From contig CM034402.1 of the NCBI GenBank assembly GCA_019925095.2, positions 5,529,501 through 5,593,500 on the forward strand: a stretch of DNA of 64,000 bases, in the 5' to 3' direction. Of the stretch, positions 31,034 to 43,521 are shown in pieces. The stretch is from Dendrolimus kikuchii (taxonomy: Eukaryota > Arthropoda > Insecta > Lepidoptera > Lasiocampidae). Position numbers and translations under genes: made by a program. Below the pieces are notes generated by a model, which saw nothing but the letters and a program-made list of their open reading frames with translations, was not told where the DNA came from and did no database searches. Positions within the stretch are counted from its first letter, which is position 1; every line of letters starts with the position of its first letter.

Positions 31034-32839
31034 AAATTGCATAAAGGCGGAACCTGAAAATTACGCATTTTTTGTATTCAAAGACTTTACATATGGTTTT
31101 CTATGGTACAATAACGACACTAAAATCATCGGTAAGCTATCATTTAGGCAAAAAATTAATAAACAATACAATTAATTAGGTACGAAATACGTGCATTATA
31201 TCGCTAGAAATAATGTTCAATTTTAGCGTGACGACTTACCTACTAATTATAATAAAAACACAATTATTTTAATGTTTGGATTAGTCTGCAAATGTAACAT
31301 ATATAACATGATCAAAACAATGAATAATTATAAAATCAAATATTACGGCATTGCTAAAAAATCACGACATTTTGTAATTTGTAACTAAAACCTCAGATTA
31401 ATAATATTGAGAGACAAAGTTTTTACCTCACTTTGCTAAATGTCAGGCAAAGGAACTAAATCCGTACAGCATGAATATCAATATTATTCAATCAAACTGA
31501 ACATCTTTGAATGACATAAAAATATGGAATTTTAGATTTTTCACATTATTGTGATTAAGATCATTATTATATATTTGTAGTTTGTATATATAATTACCGA
31601 CAACATGCAATACTAATGTTAGACAAACAATATATAGGTGTGAGGGGTGTTCGAAGGTTATGGCAAGGACAGTGGGTTAGGTTAGGTTATCTTTAGACCA
31701 AAGCCCACGAGCCGAGCGAGCGAAGCGAGCGTGCCGCGGCAGCGGCCGGTGAGTGGCAGAACCGACTTTAACTTTTATTAAAATTATCAACGAATAAATG
31801 GAAACCAGTCGGTTCTGCCCCTCGCCGGCCGCTACCGCGGCACGCTCGCTTCGCTCGCTCGGCTCGTGGGCTTTGGTCTAAAGATAACCTAACCTAACCC
31901 ACTGTCCTTGTCACTGGTTACACCATCGATCACCCCTTACACCTATACTTTGTTCTGCTTACATTGGTATTGCATGTAGTCAGTATTTATATGTACAAAC
32001 TAGAAAAATATATTAATTATCTTAGTTACAATAATGTGAAAAATCTAAAATTCCATACTTTCATGTCATTCAATGATCTTCAGATTGATTGAAAAATATT
32101 GATATTCATGCTGTATGGATTTAGTGTCTTTGCCTAACAAGTAGCAAAGTGGCAGAACCGACTGCTTACCATAAATTATGGTTAAAGTCGATTCTGCCTG
32201 CGGCTTTGGTCTGAAGCTAACCTAACCTAACCCACTGACCTTCTCATTGGTCGCAACCTTCAACCGCTCCTCACAAGCTATTTTTTGTGTTGCTAACATT
32301 GGCATTGCATATTTGAGCTCTAGTGTGAAGCTAACCCAACCTAAAGAGTGGCAAGCAAAGGAAATAAATCCAAACAGCCTATTTTTTATTAAGAATACAT
32401 CAGACAACGCTGTATGGATTTATTTCCTTTGCCTGCCACTCTGATGAACTAAATTACAACAAAAAGATTTGTCTTTAGCAGTGTAGTTTACTTTATGTAG
32501 CATGGCGGTTTTATCTGGGAAGTGTTTTGTAGTTTTTAACCTAATAAAATGTGCTTTAAAAATTAATAAAGTAAGATATTGATTGTTTTTAAGTTAACTT
32601 ATGTGTTTGTGCTCAAAATCATAAGTGTTTAGCAACGTGCCGTATTACTTTATAATAATAATATTAGCATAGTAGGCAGTCTGTGTATATTCTAAGGTAA
32701 TTGTATTTTTTATTAATTATGTGCCTAAATGAAGGCTTTCCGACAATTTTAATTTCGTTATTGTACCATAGCAAACCATAATTATAATCTTGTATATAAA
32801 AAAAACGCATAATTTTCGGGTTCCGCCTTTATGCAAATT
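31034..32839. mobile_element. 1.8-kb foldback structure (nested inverted repeats)
   Basis: Outer arms: about 31034-31170 pairs with 32700-32839 (aaattgcataaaggcggaac versus its complement). Inner arms: 31428-31767 pair with 31807-32151, including a GC-rich segment (cacgctcgcttcgctcgctc) and the run acctaacctaaccc. A further partial inverted copy lies at 32140-32445. No transposase frame seen. Typical of a large non-autonomous foldback element. Confidence 0.8.
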
Positions 32840-32859
32840 TAAATATTCCACAACATTGT

Positions 32860-33740
32860 CATTTACGGAGTCTTTCTGGAATAATACCTTTTTCAATCGC
32901 CTTAACAGCCTTCGCTGACGACGCAGCAGAGTCTTCCCGCAATGCCTCAATGTTTCGATCCAGCGGCACCGCACCGGCATCAAATCCCAAACACCGGAAG
33001 CCATCCTTCGATCACCAACTCATCACATTCAATAACACCAACACTAATTAAAATCTTTTACAGAAACTTTCACTTCACTATTTATGCTAATTCTTCGATT
33101 AATTTCGACAATAAATTGGTTTGAAATGTTACTGGATTCACCAACTTGAGAGCTGTCTTGTTGGAAGTAGATTGTGTTACTGCGCCGCAAGTTATACAAC
33201 TTCTAAAAGCATCACCTCTAGGCAATACGCGTTTATCACCTAAATGAGGAAATGAATTAATAGTTTTTTATTATTTTAATTATGTATGTATATGTCTCGT
33301 ACGACTACCGGGATTTAGTTGTGTGTGTCCTAGAACTTTAATTCCGGTTTTTGGTAGTTCAAAATATTCATTTTGTTTAATGACTAGTACAATGTCAGCT
33401 CGTCTTGAATCACGTCTTTAAATATAACCACAATAAATAAACTCTACAGACACCGCCAGTTATAATTTATTTTTACTCCCCCCCACTTAAACCAACAGAC
33501 GTCATTTCTTACCATTCTTGTTTGTAAACAAAACAACTTTTTCTTTGAGTTGAATATAGGTAACGTTATAGATCCACTTATCCTATAATTGTGAGTTGTT
33601 ATAATTTTAGAATAATTTTGTTAACAAAGTATTCTAATCATCATTAAAATACATATTGCTAATCTAATTCGTAAATATTTATTTATTTAGTAGTTTAAGT
33701 ACTATTTAGTTACATAAAACAATTAACGATAGTAATTTTA
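32860..33740. other. Stretch with an unrecognised short frame
   Basis: The minus strand has an open frame from 33004 (VWDLMPVRCRWIETLRHCGK, then basic residues) that runs into the foldback arm. No family recognised. Otherwise AT-rich and empty. Confidence 0.35.
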
Positions 33741-33749
33741 TAGCTTTTA

Positions 33750-33981
33750 CTAGCTGTGCCCGCGACGTCGTCCGGGTGGAATTTGTTTTCAAAATCCCCC
33801 GTTTTTGAAACATTCTTCATTCGTGCTCCGCTTCTATTGGTCTTAGCGTGATGATATATAGCCTATAGTCGTCCTCGATAAATGGGCTATCTAACACTGA
33901 AATAATTTTTCAAATCAAACCAGTAGTTTCTGAGATTAGCGCGTTCAAACAAACAAACTCTTCAGCTTTATATATTAGTAT
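33750..33981 (-). mobile_element. Short Lep1/Helitron-like element
   Basis: ctagctgtgcccgcgacgtc ... tcttcagctttatatattag. Second copy of the element at 14629-14866, with most blocks shared. Confidence 0.65.
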
Positions 33982-34480
33982 AAGATAAGATAATTGGTTT
34001 GCTTGTTGTCTCATCACGATAGGTGAGAACTAATATCGATTAAAGTTGAAAGAAAGACAACTTTTTAGAAGAGATCAAAAAAGACAACGGACGTATAATA
34101 CCCGAAGAATGCTTGAGATAGCATCGAAAAACAGAAAATAATGTTTAAGTAAGAGAGTTATTTTGATACTAATAGTGTAGAAAAAGTCCTAATAACATGT
34201 TCTACGATAAAGAAAGAAGAAAAAATTAATTAATTCGATCGAAAACCGTCGTAACAAATAAATATAGCTCAAATATAAGCTATTTTGGGCAAGAGAATAA
34301 TACACTGCAATTGAGATTCCAAATTTAAATTATTAATTTAAAGACCAAAAAACCTTGCTTTGTAAAAGTAGTGGGGCGTGCCGTACGCCGGACGTTGTAT
34401 CATGAATTGCTTTATAAAATGTTCTTGAAGTTTTATAAAATCCGGGCCTCGCACCCATATGGTCTAATATAAATGATCCC

Positions 34481-34968
34481 TAATGCCAGCCATACACGCA
34501 ACGTTCTACCTATGCAGGTTTATCTGCGCAGGTCGACCGCGTGTCGGTAGCCTTTATGGGGATGGTCTGGTATACCGGAGCGGTCTTCAGTTCGTTTTGC
34601 AAATACATCAATTCAATACGGCGACGCATTGGCAATGTTAGGTTTTGCGGTCATTTCTCTCAGTTTTTCCATAAGCTATTTTATAGCAGCTTCTTTATTG
34701 TCTCGATCTTGGTAGGTACTCTTTGATTTTTATTTGTCAAAAACATGGATGGTTCTATATATTCCGATAAAATCTTCAAGTATTTTCTTAGTTGAATATG
34801 GTGGCGCCATTTTCGCGTGTTGAATTACGCAACCGTAAGGACAGAGAATAGAAAATGACTAGCAGGACGCAAGTTCAAAAAACTGTATAGATCTACTCCC
34901 ACACAGGCTTCGGCCGAGCTGTGCAGGCGGACCTCTCCGGTGGACCCTAGCGTGTATAGCAGGCATTA
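34481..34968. mobile_element. MITE-like element, 488 bp
   Basis: Left end taatgccagccatacacgc; the right end is its reverse complement with two mismatches. No coding. The target-site duplication is unclear, so the superfamily is not assigned. Confidence 0.6.
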
Positions 34969-35455
34969 CAGAAAAGGATATTAGCTAAATAATCTCAGGA
35001 TGCAAGTGATAGAACGAGGAAAAGATGTAGATAACTGGGACAGGTCATAATTACTTTCAAAACAATGATTTAACGAGGCTAATAAATAATTATATAATTA
35101 TATAACAGACGCTGTTTTTGTAACAAAACTGCGTTATAATATTGCTCAAGACTGTTTAGAGTGATAATAACATAGAGTTAAGACTATTTGTTTGTTGATT
35201 TGGTTTATATTAACGAACTATACACTAACAATGACGATAAGCGTATTCCTAAGGTAGTGAATAAGAAAGAAACAGACATCTAAAAAATATCACCTTCATA
35301 AGAAGGAAAAAAGGGACAGAAGTAAGAGAGAATACTAAAAATGTAATTTCCCGCCCGGTAAGAAGAGTAAAACTATAAAGAAATTTAAGACTAATAAAAT
35401 TATTGAGTTTATCTGACAAATATACTGTTAGGGAGTTCGTTACAATACGCTTACA

Positions 35456-35693
35456 ATAGCCAGGTGGTAGGGCATTTGCCCGACTGGATGGCTACCACCC
35501 CTGGTCTAAAGTATGTCGCCATAACAACCTTAAGTTGCGTTCCGGCATTAGTGACCAGGTTCCAGTCTCCCTTAAGAGAGCAGCAGCGCATTTGTAACAC
35601 CTTTGGTGTTGCAAATGTCCATAAGCGATGGTAACCGCTTTCCATCAAGTGGGCCGTCTGCCTGTCTGCTGAACTCCTGCAATAAAAAAAAAA
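35456..35693 (+). repeat. SINE-like repeat, 5'-truncated
   Basis: Starts at the gccaggtggtagggcatttg block and ends ctcctgcaataaaaaaaaaa, showing a poly(A)-type 3' tail and therefore the sense direction of the family. Confidence 0.85.
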
Positions 35694-36331
35694 GATTTTC
35701 GGGGTTCGGTAGTCAAATAGAAAAAACAGTACACTTTTGTCACCACTACGAAACCCGTTACTGTATGAACCAACAAGTACATACTTGACCGATTATCCTT
35801 TCTATATTTTCTACTAATAGAACACATAATCTATGTATATTATGAATAGGTATTTCTCATATTTTTATTTAAAGTAGGTACCAAAATCTAATAAAACTGC
35901 TAACAATGTAAGATGTGATGATGATAAAAAGATGAACATCTTTGTTAAATGTTTATATATATTTAAACGAATAAAAAAAAGCAAATAATAACATGGATAT
36001 GCTATACGAGTTGTACACGACGTTTACTCAAATAATAACATCGTTTTGAATTGTTCGATGAGAGGGAAACGTGATGACCTGAGAACAAAGTCACGTTTTC
36101 CATACGTAAGTCATTTCAATGAATTTCACAAACAATAAAACATCAACAAGCTTTCTAATTTAGACACAATGTTCAATATACTAATATATTTTAATTATTA
36201 TGTGTTTTGTTTGAATTGTTAATACACGTGTAATAAATAAAAGCTTCGATTACGTTTCTACTACAATCATGGAAGACGAATCTTCCACACTGCTATAAAC
36301 AAGCATACACAGTAACTTGCATCTGTTTTTA

Positions 36332-36895
36332 TGGAGCGTTAGGTAAACTTCTAGGCGCTAAGAACCTCAGCCAGAAGGCCCAGCTCGCCGTACACAACGC
36401 GGTGCTGGTACCTACGCTCACGTATGGAAGCGAGCGTTGGGTATGGAAGAGAGAGCATGAAAGTAGAGTAAACGCGGTCGAGATGCGAGCACTGCGCAAA
36501 ATCTGCGGAGTGACGCTCGCGGACCGCGTTCGTAATACCGAAGTAAGAAAGAGAGTTGGTCTGAAAGAGAGTGTCGGGGTGAAGGTAAGGAAAGGAATGC
36601 TCCGGTGGTTCGGGCATGTGGAAAGAATGCATGATGAAAGAATGACTAAACAGATATACAATGCAAAAGTGGATGGATGCAGAAGTCGTGGAAGGCCACG
36701 ACACACCTTCCATGATCAAGTTGATCGTGTACTAGCAGAAGGTGATATCAGGAGCCTTAAGAACAGACGAGCGTGCATGACAAGAGTTATGAATGTCAAA
36801 GAAGCAAGTGAGGTGTGTAAGAATAAGCCTAAATGGCGCTCTGTTGCTCGTGCCTACCCCGCAAGGGAACTGGCGTGAAGTTATGTATGTATGTA
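36332..36895 (+). mobile_element. RTE-clade LINE, 5'-truncated, 564 bp
   Basis: Open C-terminal ORF (LVPTLTYGSERWVWKREHES ... AYPARELA) and a short ATGT tail. Target-site duplication tgcatctgttttta at 36318-36331 and 36896-36909. Confidence 0.92.
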
Positions 36896-37018
36896 TGCAT
36901 CTGTTTTTAATTTATGTGTCTATATTTTCGCGGTTATTTTTGAACAAACTCGATTACAAACTCAGATATTCTAGAGTGAAATATATACATACACTTGTTA
37001 TATACTATTTTGTAGTTT

Positions 37019-37331
37019 ATTCCGTGCAGGAACGGAAAAAGAATACCAATTCCTGCGGCCAGGCGACCTATCATAAGAGGCGACAAAACAACCCACAGCC
37101 AGGTGGTAGTGCATTTGCCCGACTGAATGGCTACCACCCTTCTCTAGAGAATGCCGCCATAACAACTTTCGAGTTGTGTTCCGACATTAGTGGCCAGGTT
37201 CCAGTTTCTCCTTCAAGGTCGGCAGTACATTGGCAGCACCTTTGGTACTGCTAATGTCCATAGGCGACGGTAACCACTTTGCATTACAGTTGGGCCGTCA
37301 GCTTGTCTGCTGTACTTCAGCAATAAAAAAA
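37019..37331 (+). repeat. SINE-like repeat, near full length
   Basis: From ttccgtgcaggaacggaaaa to ttcagcaataaaaaaa; about 310 bp, somewhat diverged. Confidence 0.85.
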
Positions 37332-37339
37332 GTTTAATT

Positions 37340-38670
37340 TTATTTCGATATTTTGTGAATAACATCTGCAATTTTCGCATTGTTTTGTAATTCGAATAAG
37401 TCACCATCATGTCGAAACGTTTCCTTTACTACTTGATAAATAAACATTATTCATAATATCGATATTGTACCTTTGAGTCGGATTATACAGACATTGTGAG
37501 GAGTGTTTACTTCTCAAATGATAAAGGAATGAATGAATGATAATGCGAACAGATACAAATGACATTAAATATCAAATAACAAAGAATTTGGTTACAATAC
37601 TATTCAATTGTTATTTATTTACAATTCTAAGTATGAGCGTAGCCTGTTCAAAATTAAGTGAAAATATAATATATATTATTCTGTAATATGGGCATTAGTT
37701 TCGTATAGAGAAGAATAAGAATCAGCTGTCACCTCGAGAAAGTGTCCGGTTTAAAATGAAGGTCTTACCTGATCAGTACTTCAATAAGGAAATGACCAAT
37801 AGGAAACAATATTGGTCGTAAATAGTAATCTCATTGAAAACCTCGTTATATTCCATAATAATCGTAGCAAATTTTCAAGGAGGCTAACATTCAAAATAAA
37901 TGTAAGTAGCATTGGTAGCAGAGACTTTGTAAATATACGGAAATATGAATGGGGATTAATTTTAAACCTAGACAATTATTCTTTTATGTTTGATCACATT
38001 GTTCACATAATCTTATTTGAACAGATGCATTCCGACAAGCAACATATTTTTAGTCAAATAATTTCAGATAACCTTTTCGTATTTCAATGTTATACACTTG
38101 AAATTATCATCTTTATTGTAATATTTCTTTAGGGTTTCTCCACCGCTAAATTTAATGGAAGTTTAGACACGATTTTAATTTATTTATTTTTATTTGAATC
38201 TGAGATTTCTATCAGTTTTCTATGCCTACAATTGAATAGTGGTCCGTCATATCGAATTAAAATTTGAATGAAACTTAACTTCAAGTATTACAAATATTAC
38301 CGTTTCGACTTAACAAGTGTTGTAGCCCGACTGGCCAATAAATTAATCATTCTAGTGTGAAGATAATATATTCAAATCAAACAAACACAATTACAAAATA
38401 TTTAGCTTTTTCAAAATGTGCGCACAGATAATTTAATTATAAAGTATGTAAAGACAGTAAAAATAAAGTTACATAATTATATATGCGGTTTTGTTAAAAA
38501 AAACATTATCCCCTATAGTGCTTAAAGACAAAAACTAAGTTCATAACCACTACGAAGTCTATCTTCTACATTGTGCTTTTTGATCCAAGCTCACTAGTTT
38601 ATTTTATAATAGAGCTTATTATAGTAAATCTAGAACCAGATAGAATAAGAATGAAATGTACATATTATAT
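37340..38670. other. Unannotated AT-rich stretch
   Basis: Only isolated short frames (for example 37812-38132) without family resemblance; no repeats recognised. Confidence 0.45.
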
Positions 38671-38679
38671 TCTATACTA

Positions 38680-39190
38680 GGATATGCCCGCGGCTTCATC
38701 CACGCTTGACTTATAATACCCGCGGGAGTCTCGAGACACAAATTACCGCAGCATTAGAAAAGAATGTAGACTATCGTAGTGAAAACTTGTGTCGGAATAA
38801 GCTAGTTTTTATGCACCCGAACAACTTGAAACCGCTCTCGGTATAAAAAGAATCACACATTTTATTGTATAAATTTTTTTAACGATCAGTGACAAAACCG
38901 CATTGGAAATCGATTTTTTTTCAATCTGGCCATTTCAAATTATTCCCAGAAAATTTCCCGCAGGATTCCCGGGATAAAAAGTAGCGCAGATTTTAAATCT
39001 AAAAAATTGCTGTCGATCAGCGAAAAACGCATCGAAATCGGCCTAGTAGTTTTTACGTGAATCCCGAACAAACAGATAAACAAACAGACCAGGAATTTAA
39101 AAAAAAGTGTTCTCGTTTATATAGTCTTTTCCAGTTTTTTTAATAACTTTAATGTACAGACACGGTATGTTTAAAATTTTATAATATAGA
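38680..39190. repeat. Dispersed repeat, copy 2 of 2
   Basis: Homologous to 25700-26290; begins ctaggatatgcccgcggctt and carries gctgtcgatcagcgaaaaac. Confidence 0.6.
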
Positions 39191-39424
39191 TTTCGCCGTG
39201 TTAGGTGCGAAAAAGCATGTCATTTTCATTGTTGCGTGAAAATCCAGAATTGTTGTTGTGTTACAATACAATTCAGTATACCATATCTACTACAGCGCCA
39301 GCAACCGTATAGGCTATTGCGACGCCATTCTAGACACGGCCTTACATCTCAACCCAAAAGATATCGACCAAAACACTTCAAAGCAATTTTATCGGTATTG
39401 GGTTTTACCAGTTGCGATAAAGTG

Positions 39425-39464
39425 ATCATTTTCGAAGGTGGACCGGACCACCTTCGAAAATGAT
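39425..39464. repeat. 17-bp perfect hairpin
   Basis: atcattttcgaaggtgg (39425-39441) pairs exactly with 39448-39464, with a 6-base loop. Confidence 0.9.
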
Positions 39465-39697
39465 AGCAATTCTTGTGAATTTAGTATACCGGAACCGTCA
39501 GGTCAAAATATTATGACGCATATCATTTTACCATCTCAGGGTACATTTCCATTCATTATAAGTCGAGCAATTAACATGTCTGCGGCCTGTCATCAAAATG
39601 CTGACGTAAATAAAATACGACGTAAGTAAATCATCTATCAAAAACAATAACAGAACAAAGAGTTCCTTTCCTTTCCTTTCCTATTCTGTCTCCCTCC

Positions 39698-40135
39698 TTT
39701 TTTTTAACGAGGAGAAATCCGTTTGAGTTCTATCCACCGCAGACGAAACGCGATGGGGAGTGTTGGATTCGTCGCGTTGTGGTTGGCTCTAGCACTGCTA
39801 ATTAGTGCTGATTGTCATCTGAGTCATATCCACTAAAACCCCTCAATGTTTCGTCCTTCGCCTTAATGCCAGCGCTACCGGTGCATAGACCCAGCTCTCC
39901 AGCTAGCAAATGGTGGGGCCAGCCCGTAGAGGGGTTGGCCTTCGTCCGTCCGGGCAAGGGAATTTCGAGGATCGGACAGGGGTTTTAATGGGTATCCCAA
40001 CTGCGGCGTGGCAATAGCACTTCATACGTGAGGCGCTAGTGCCACCCCGACCTGGCGAATCCCACATACGGGCCACAACCTTTCCCCCCTCGCGCGGCCT
40101 ATGGTCCTCAATCATATTTCTCCAGTATAAAAAAT
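39698..40135 (-). mobile_element. LINE 3' UTR with poly(A)
   Basis: GC-rich block (39720-40110) in AT-rich surroundings. In the minus direction it ends in a poly(A) run at 39698-39705. Composition and layout resemble LINE 3' UTRs, but no coding end is recognised. Confidence 0.45.
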
Positions 40136-40203
40136 AAGGCCTACAGGTACATAGTCACACCACTCCAATCACACACATCACACCAATCCTCCCTATCCCA
40201 CCC

Positions 40204-40560
40204 CCCTTTTTTTTATGACGCAGAGGAAGTATGTTTTCTTGGTGCACCATCTTCGGGCCTGGGGAGGAGGCTTTACACCGAGGGATGTGTGGGACTTCTG
40301 ATCGGCCGGATCCTCACCGTGGCCTCCGATCGGAGGGACGGGGGATGGTCGGCCGTCAGATTACCCACTAAACACAGAGCCACAGGAACTGGACCATAGG
40401 TATTACATCTGTGGCACCCCTACACATGGCTCTTACTTAGGTCACCCCCGGGGAAGGGTACCCTCTTCACCAACAGGGGGGGGGAAGTCCAAGGGATCCC
40501 TATACTATCCCCCTATTCTATACCCTTTAACTCATTCTTCCTCTCAGGTTCCTTTATCCC
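40204..40560 (-). mobile_element. Second LINE-like 3' UTR with poly(A)
   Basis: GC-rich block whose minus-strand end is a poly(A) at about 40206-40215. It contains cggatcctcaccgtggcctc and cccccggggaagggtaccct. Unlike 39698-40135 in sequence; family not assigned. Confidence 0.45.
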
Positions 40561-40584
40561 ATCCTAAAGGCTGGTAAAGAGTTC

Positions 40585-40680
40585 GCTTCGGCCCTGGTGT
40601 TCTAAATATCTATAGGCAACGATAACCATTTTCCGAAAGACGTGCCGTCAGCTTGTTTGCCAATTACACAATAAAAAAAA
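40585..40680 (+). repeat. SINE-like repeat, 3' end only
   Basis: ctataggcaacgataaccat ... gccgtcagcttgtttgcc, ending caataaaaaaaa. Confidence 0.65.
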
Positions 40681-41595
40681 GTAAGCAACTTTAATAGTAT
40701 CAATTAAGTGCTTGGAAGCGAAATTACGTATTTAGGTACATAACAGCGTTATGGGCCATGGATAAATTGGCGAATTATATATCCAATTAACCCAAAAGCT
40801 AATCTACACCACAAACATTAAGGTTTGAATTAGTTTGATTGAAGGGATAAGAGGTGTGCGTGTCTGGTAATAAAATCATACACATTTATGTACTATTGTG
40901 GGTTGTATCACGTGTACATATGTTATTAACATTCGTTATGTAATAAAATAATAAATGCAAGCGAAGTTATCGAGATATGTATTTTTCAAAAACACATAGA
41001 ATAATGTATTGATAATGGTAACTCATAAAGTGTTAAATTTTATGGCAAGCACGAAATTATACACTATAGAGATGATTCTCAAAGTGACCTACAGCGACCT
41101 CCAGGGGTCGACTACCACTCGCAGGTAGATAGATATTTGGGAAAAAAATTAGAGGTTATAATGGATATGACTTAATTAGATTGTGAAAGAACATAATTAT
41201 TTACATACATAGAGATAGGTAGATTTATGATGCCCGAAGTTTTTTATATTGATATGACTGTCCTGTGATATGACTAGTTATTTGTTTTAAAATTTAATAC
41301 AAAACCATCACATAACATGTGCTATAATCGAGTGGCACATTACTTGTGCAAACTATAATATGTTTATTCTGTGTCAATATCAGTATTGATCCTACTGTGC
41401 GGTGTAAATATTTTCATGGATGTAAGTGATGGAAAAACAAATTCACATTTAAAAGATTTTTTTTTAATCCAAACAATGTTTGGACGAAGAACACATGACT
41501 CATAACTTCATAAAATATGTAAGTAAAATTAAATCTAATTTGTTATTTTTATCATGCCGCTTTTAAATGCGTTATATCTATTCTAGTAGGTTAGT

Positions 41596-41950
41596 AATAG
41601 TGACGCAAAGAATATTCGCATTCTCGAATATTCGCTTGATTTTTAACATTCGTATTAGCAAGAAACTGCGAATTTTTGACGAATGTATTTGACAAACGAA
41701 GAGGATATATTATATATGGAATGAGAATGCATTATTCCATATATAGGGCATCCAACGGCTATAAGACACGGAGAAAATCTATGTATGTGCTAATATTTAT
41801 ATGTCAGGTATATTTAACTATTGGTTTCAATTATACATCTTTAATCTATATTTTATAAAATGAATATGCGCTTTATTTCAAGGTAAACGTTCGTATGCGC
41901 ATTTGCATTCGCGAATGTGAAAAAATCGACTTTCGTTACATCACTACTAG
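41596..41950. mobile_element. MITE-like element (possible hAT relative)
   Basis: Left end tagtgacgcaaagaatattcg-like and right end cgactttcgttacatcacta are imperfect inverted repeats, with 'attcgcgaat' motifs near both. No clear 8-bp duplication, so the class is tentative. Confidence 0.45.
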
Positions 41951-41994
41951 GTAATAGATGAAACAAAAGTTATATGTCAGTATCGTTGCAAATG

Positions 41995-42300
41995 GGAATG
42001 CTTCGTTTTCACCTAACCCGCCTTTGGAGTAACAGGCGTAATATAATACGTATCTATGTACGCTCCTTCAAGCCATACGTGAGCAAACTGTGGAATGAAC
42101 TCCCTCCTGCGGTTTTTCCAGAGCGCTTGGTATGGGGCTCTTCGAAAAAGGCGTAAACAGACATCTGAAGTCTCAACGTGGTAGGCAACGAATCGGCTCC
42201 TTTGGTGTTGCAGATGTCCATGGGCGACGGTAACCACTTGCCATCAAGTGGACCCGTTTGCCAGTTTGCCAAAAAATATGCCAAAAATTCAATTGGGTTC
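41995..42300 (+). mobile_element. LINE C-terminus plus 3' UTR sharing the SINE-like tail
   Basis: The frame reads YVSKLWNELPPAVFPERLVW, then GSSKKA (a frameshifted 'FFKxxVNRHL'), and is followed by cctttggtgttgcagatgtc...ggtaaccacttgccatcaag. That stretch is the same as the 3' third of the SINE-like family. This suggests the LINE that mobilises that family. Confidence 0.7.
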
Positions 42301-42767
42301 AACTAAATCTGTGGATTTCAATTACAGTTTGGGTCTTAACGTTATCATATTTCTAAACTAACTACAAAGAACCGTTTACTGACTGACTTTCTAGCACTAT
42401 TACCAATTTAGCGTTTTTTTTCGTTAGGTTAGACATGTGATTTGGTGGTATCCCACTAAATGCTCGCGCTATCCTCCTAAAATGTATATATAGTCCAAAC
42501 TACAATATTAAATTCTATTTATATCATAGTTATACTTCATCTATATATATAATAATGAATCCCTATTTCCCTTGGTCACGCCATCACGCGTGAACGGCTG
42601 TACCGAATTCGCTTCTTTTTTTTTTGTGTCTGTTATTATGAGGAGAGGGTTCTTATGATAGGAAAAAATACGAAAATTTCGCGGAAAATTAGAATAAGAA
42701 TACATTACCACCATATAAAATTATTTCTAATCTAACCTTAGCGCTTTGGACAATATCAACTTTTTTA

Positions 42768-42818
42768 AATTCTATGTCAAACGTCATAAGGTTACCTTAT
42801 GACGTTTGACATAGAATT
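42768..42818. repeat. 51-bp near-perfect palindrome
   Basis: 25-bp arms (42768-42792 and 42794-42818) match exactly around a single central T. The left arm starts aattctatgtcaaacgtcat. Confidence 0.93.
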
Positions 42819-43521
42819 GACAGAATGCGTGATAACTGAATATCGTTTAAAACAGATGCTTCGGTCAGAGTTATTTTATTGATAAATTACATGTAAAATA
42901 ATTAATTTAGCTGTAATCGGGTTCCAATATTTTGGTGAAATTATTTTTGTGTGTGTTCAAGTGGGTCCCGGGATGGTTAGGATTATAGATCTACCGGTAG
43001 GTGGCACCGCTAAAGTCTTCCTAAACGGTGGGACCTATTTTGATGATTTTTTTGTTTTTGTTAAAGTGGATTCGAGAATTGTTTAAATTAACTATTGGTC
43101 CCGGTAAATGTCGCTGCAATCGGATTCTAGATTTTTATTTTTAAGCGCAGGACAATGTCTGCCGGATACAGTTAGTAATTATATAATATTAAAGGCTTCT
43201 GTGAGAATTTTAGGAAAGAAGCGAGTATTTTAGTAGATACATGTACAATAAATTCATGGTAACTTGTGGCTAACGCATTAAAGTTTCCATCCTGACCGGG
43301 AAGCATACACCTACTATTTAGCAGATTTTCTGATCAAAAATTCTTGTTGGTAAAATTAGCACGTGCGAAATATGAAGGAAGACCTCACGATGAAACATGA
43401 CCGTCAAATTAGTTGACGTTTGTAAACCGCTAATCCACTTTAGGCAAACGTGTCGGGCATACAGTTCGCACTTTGAAATGCGGCGACAGATGCCCAGCAG
43501 CAGGACGTCGGGCTACTATTA

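Noticed and set aside
31677..32232. TTAGG-type runs (insect telomere unit) in the foldback arms
   Set aside because: Only two to three units per site and part of the repeat arms; not an interstitial telomere array.
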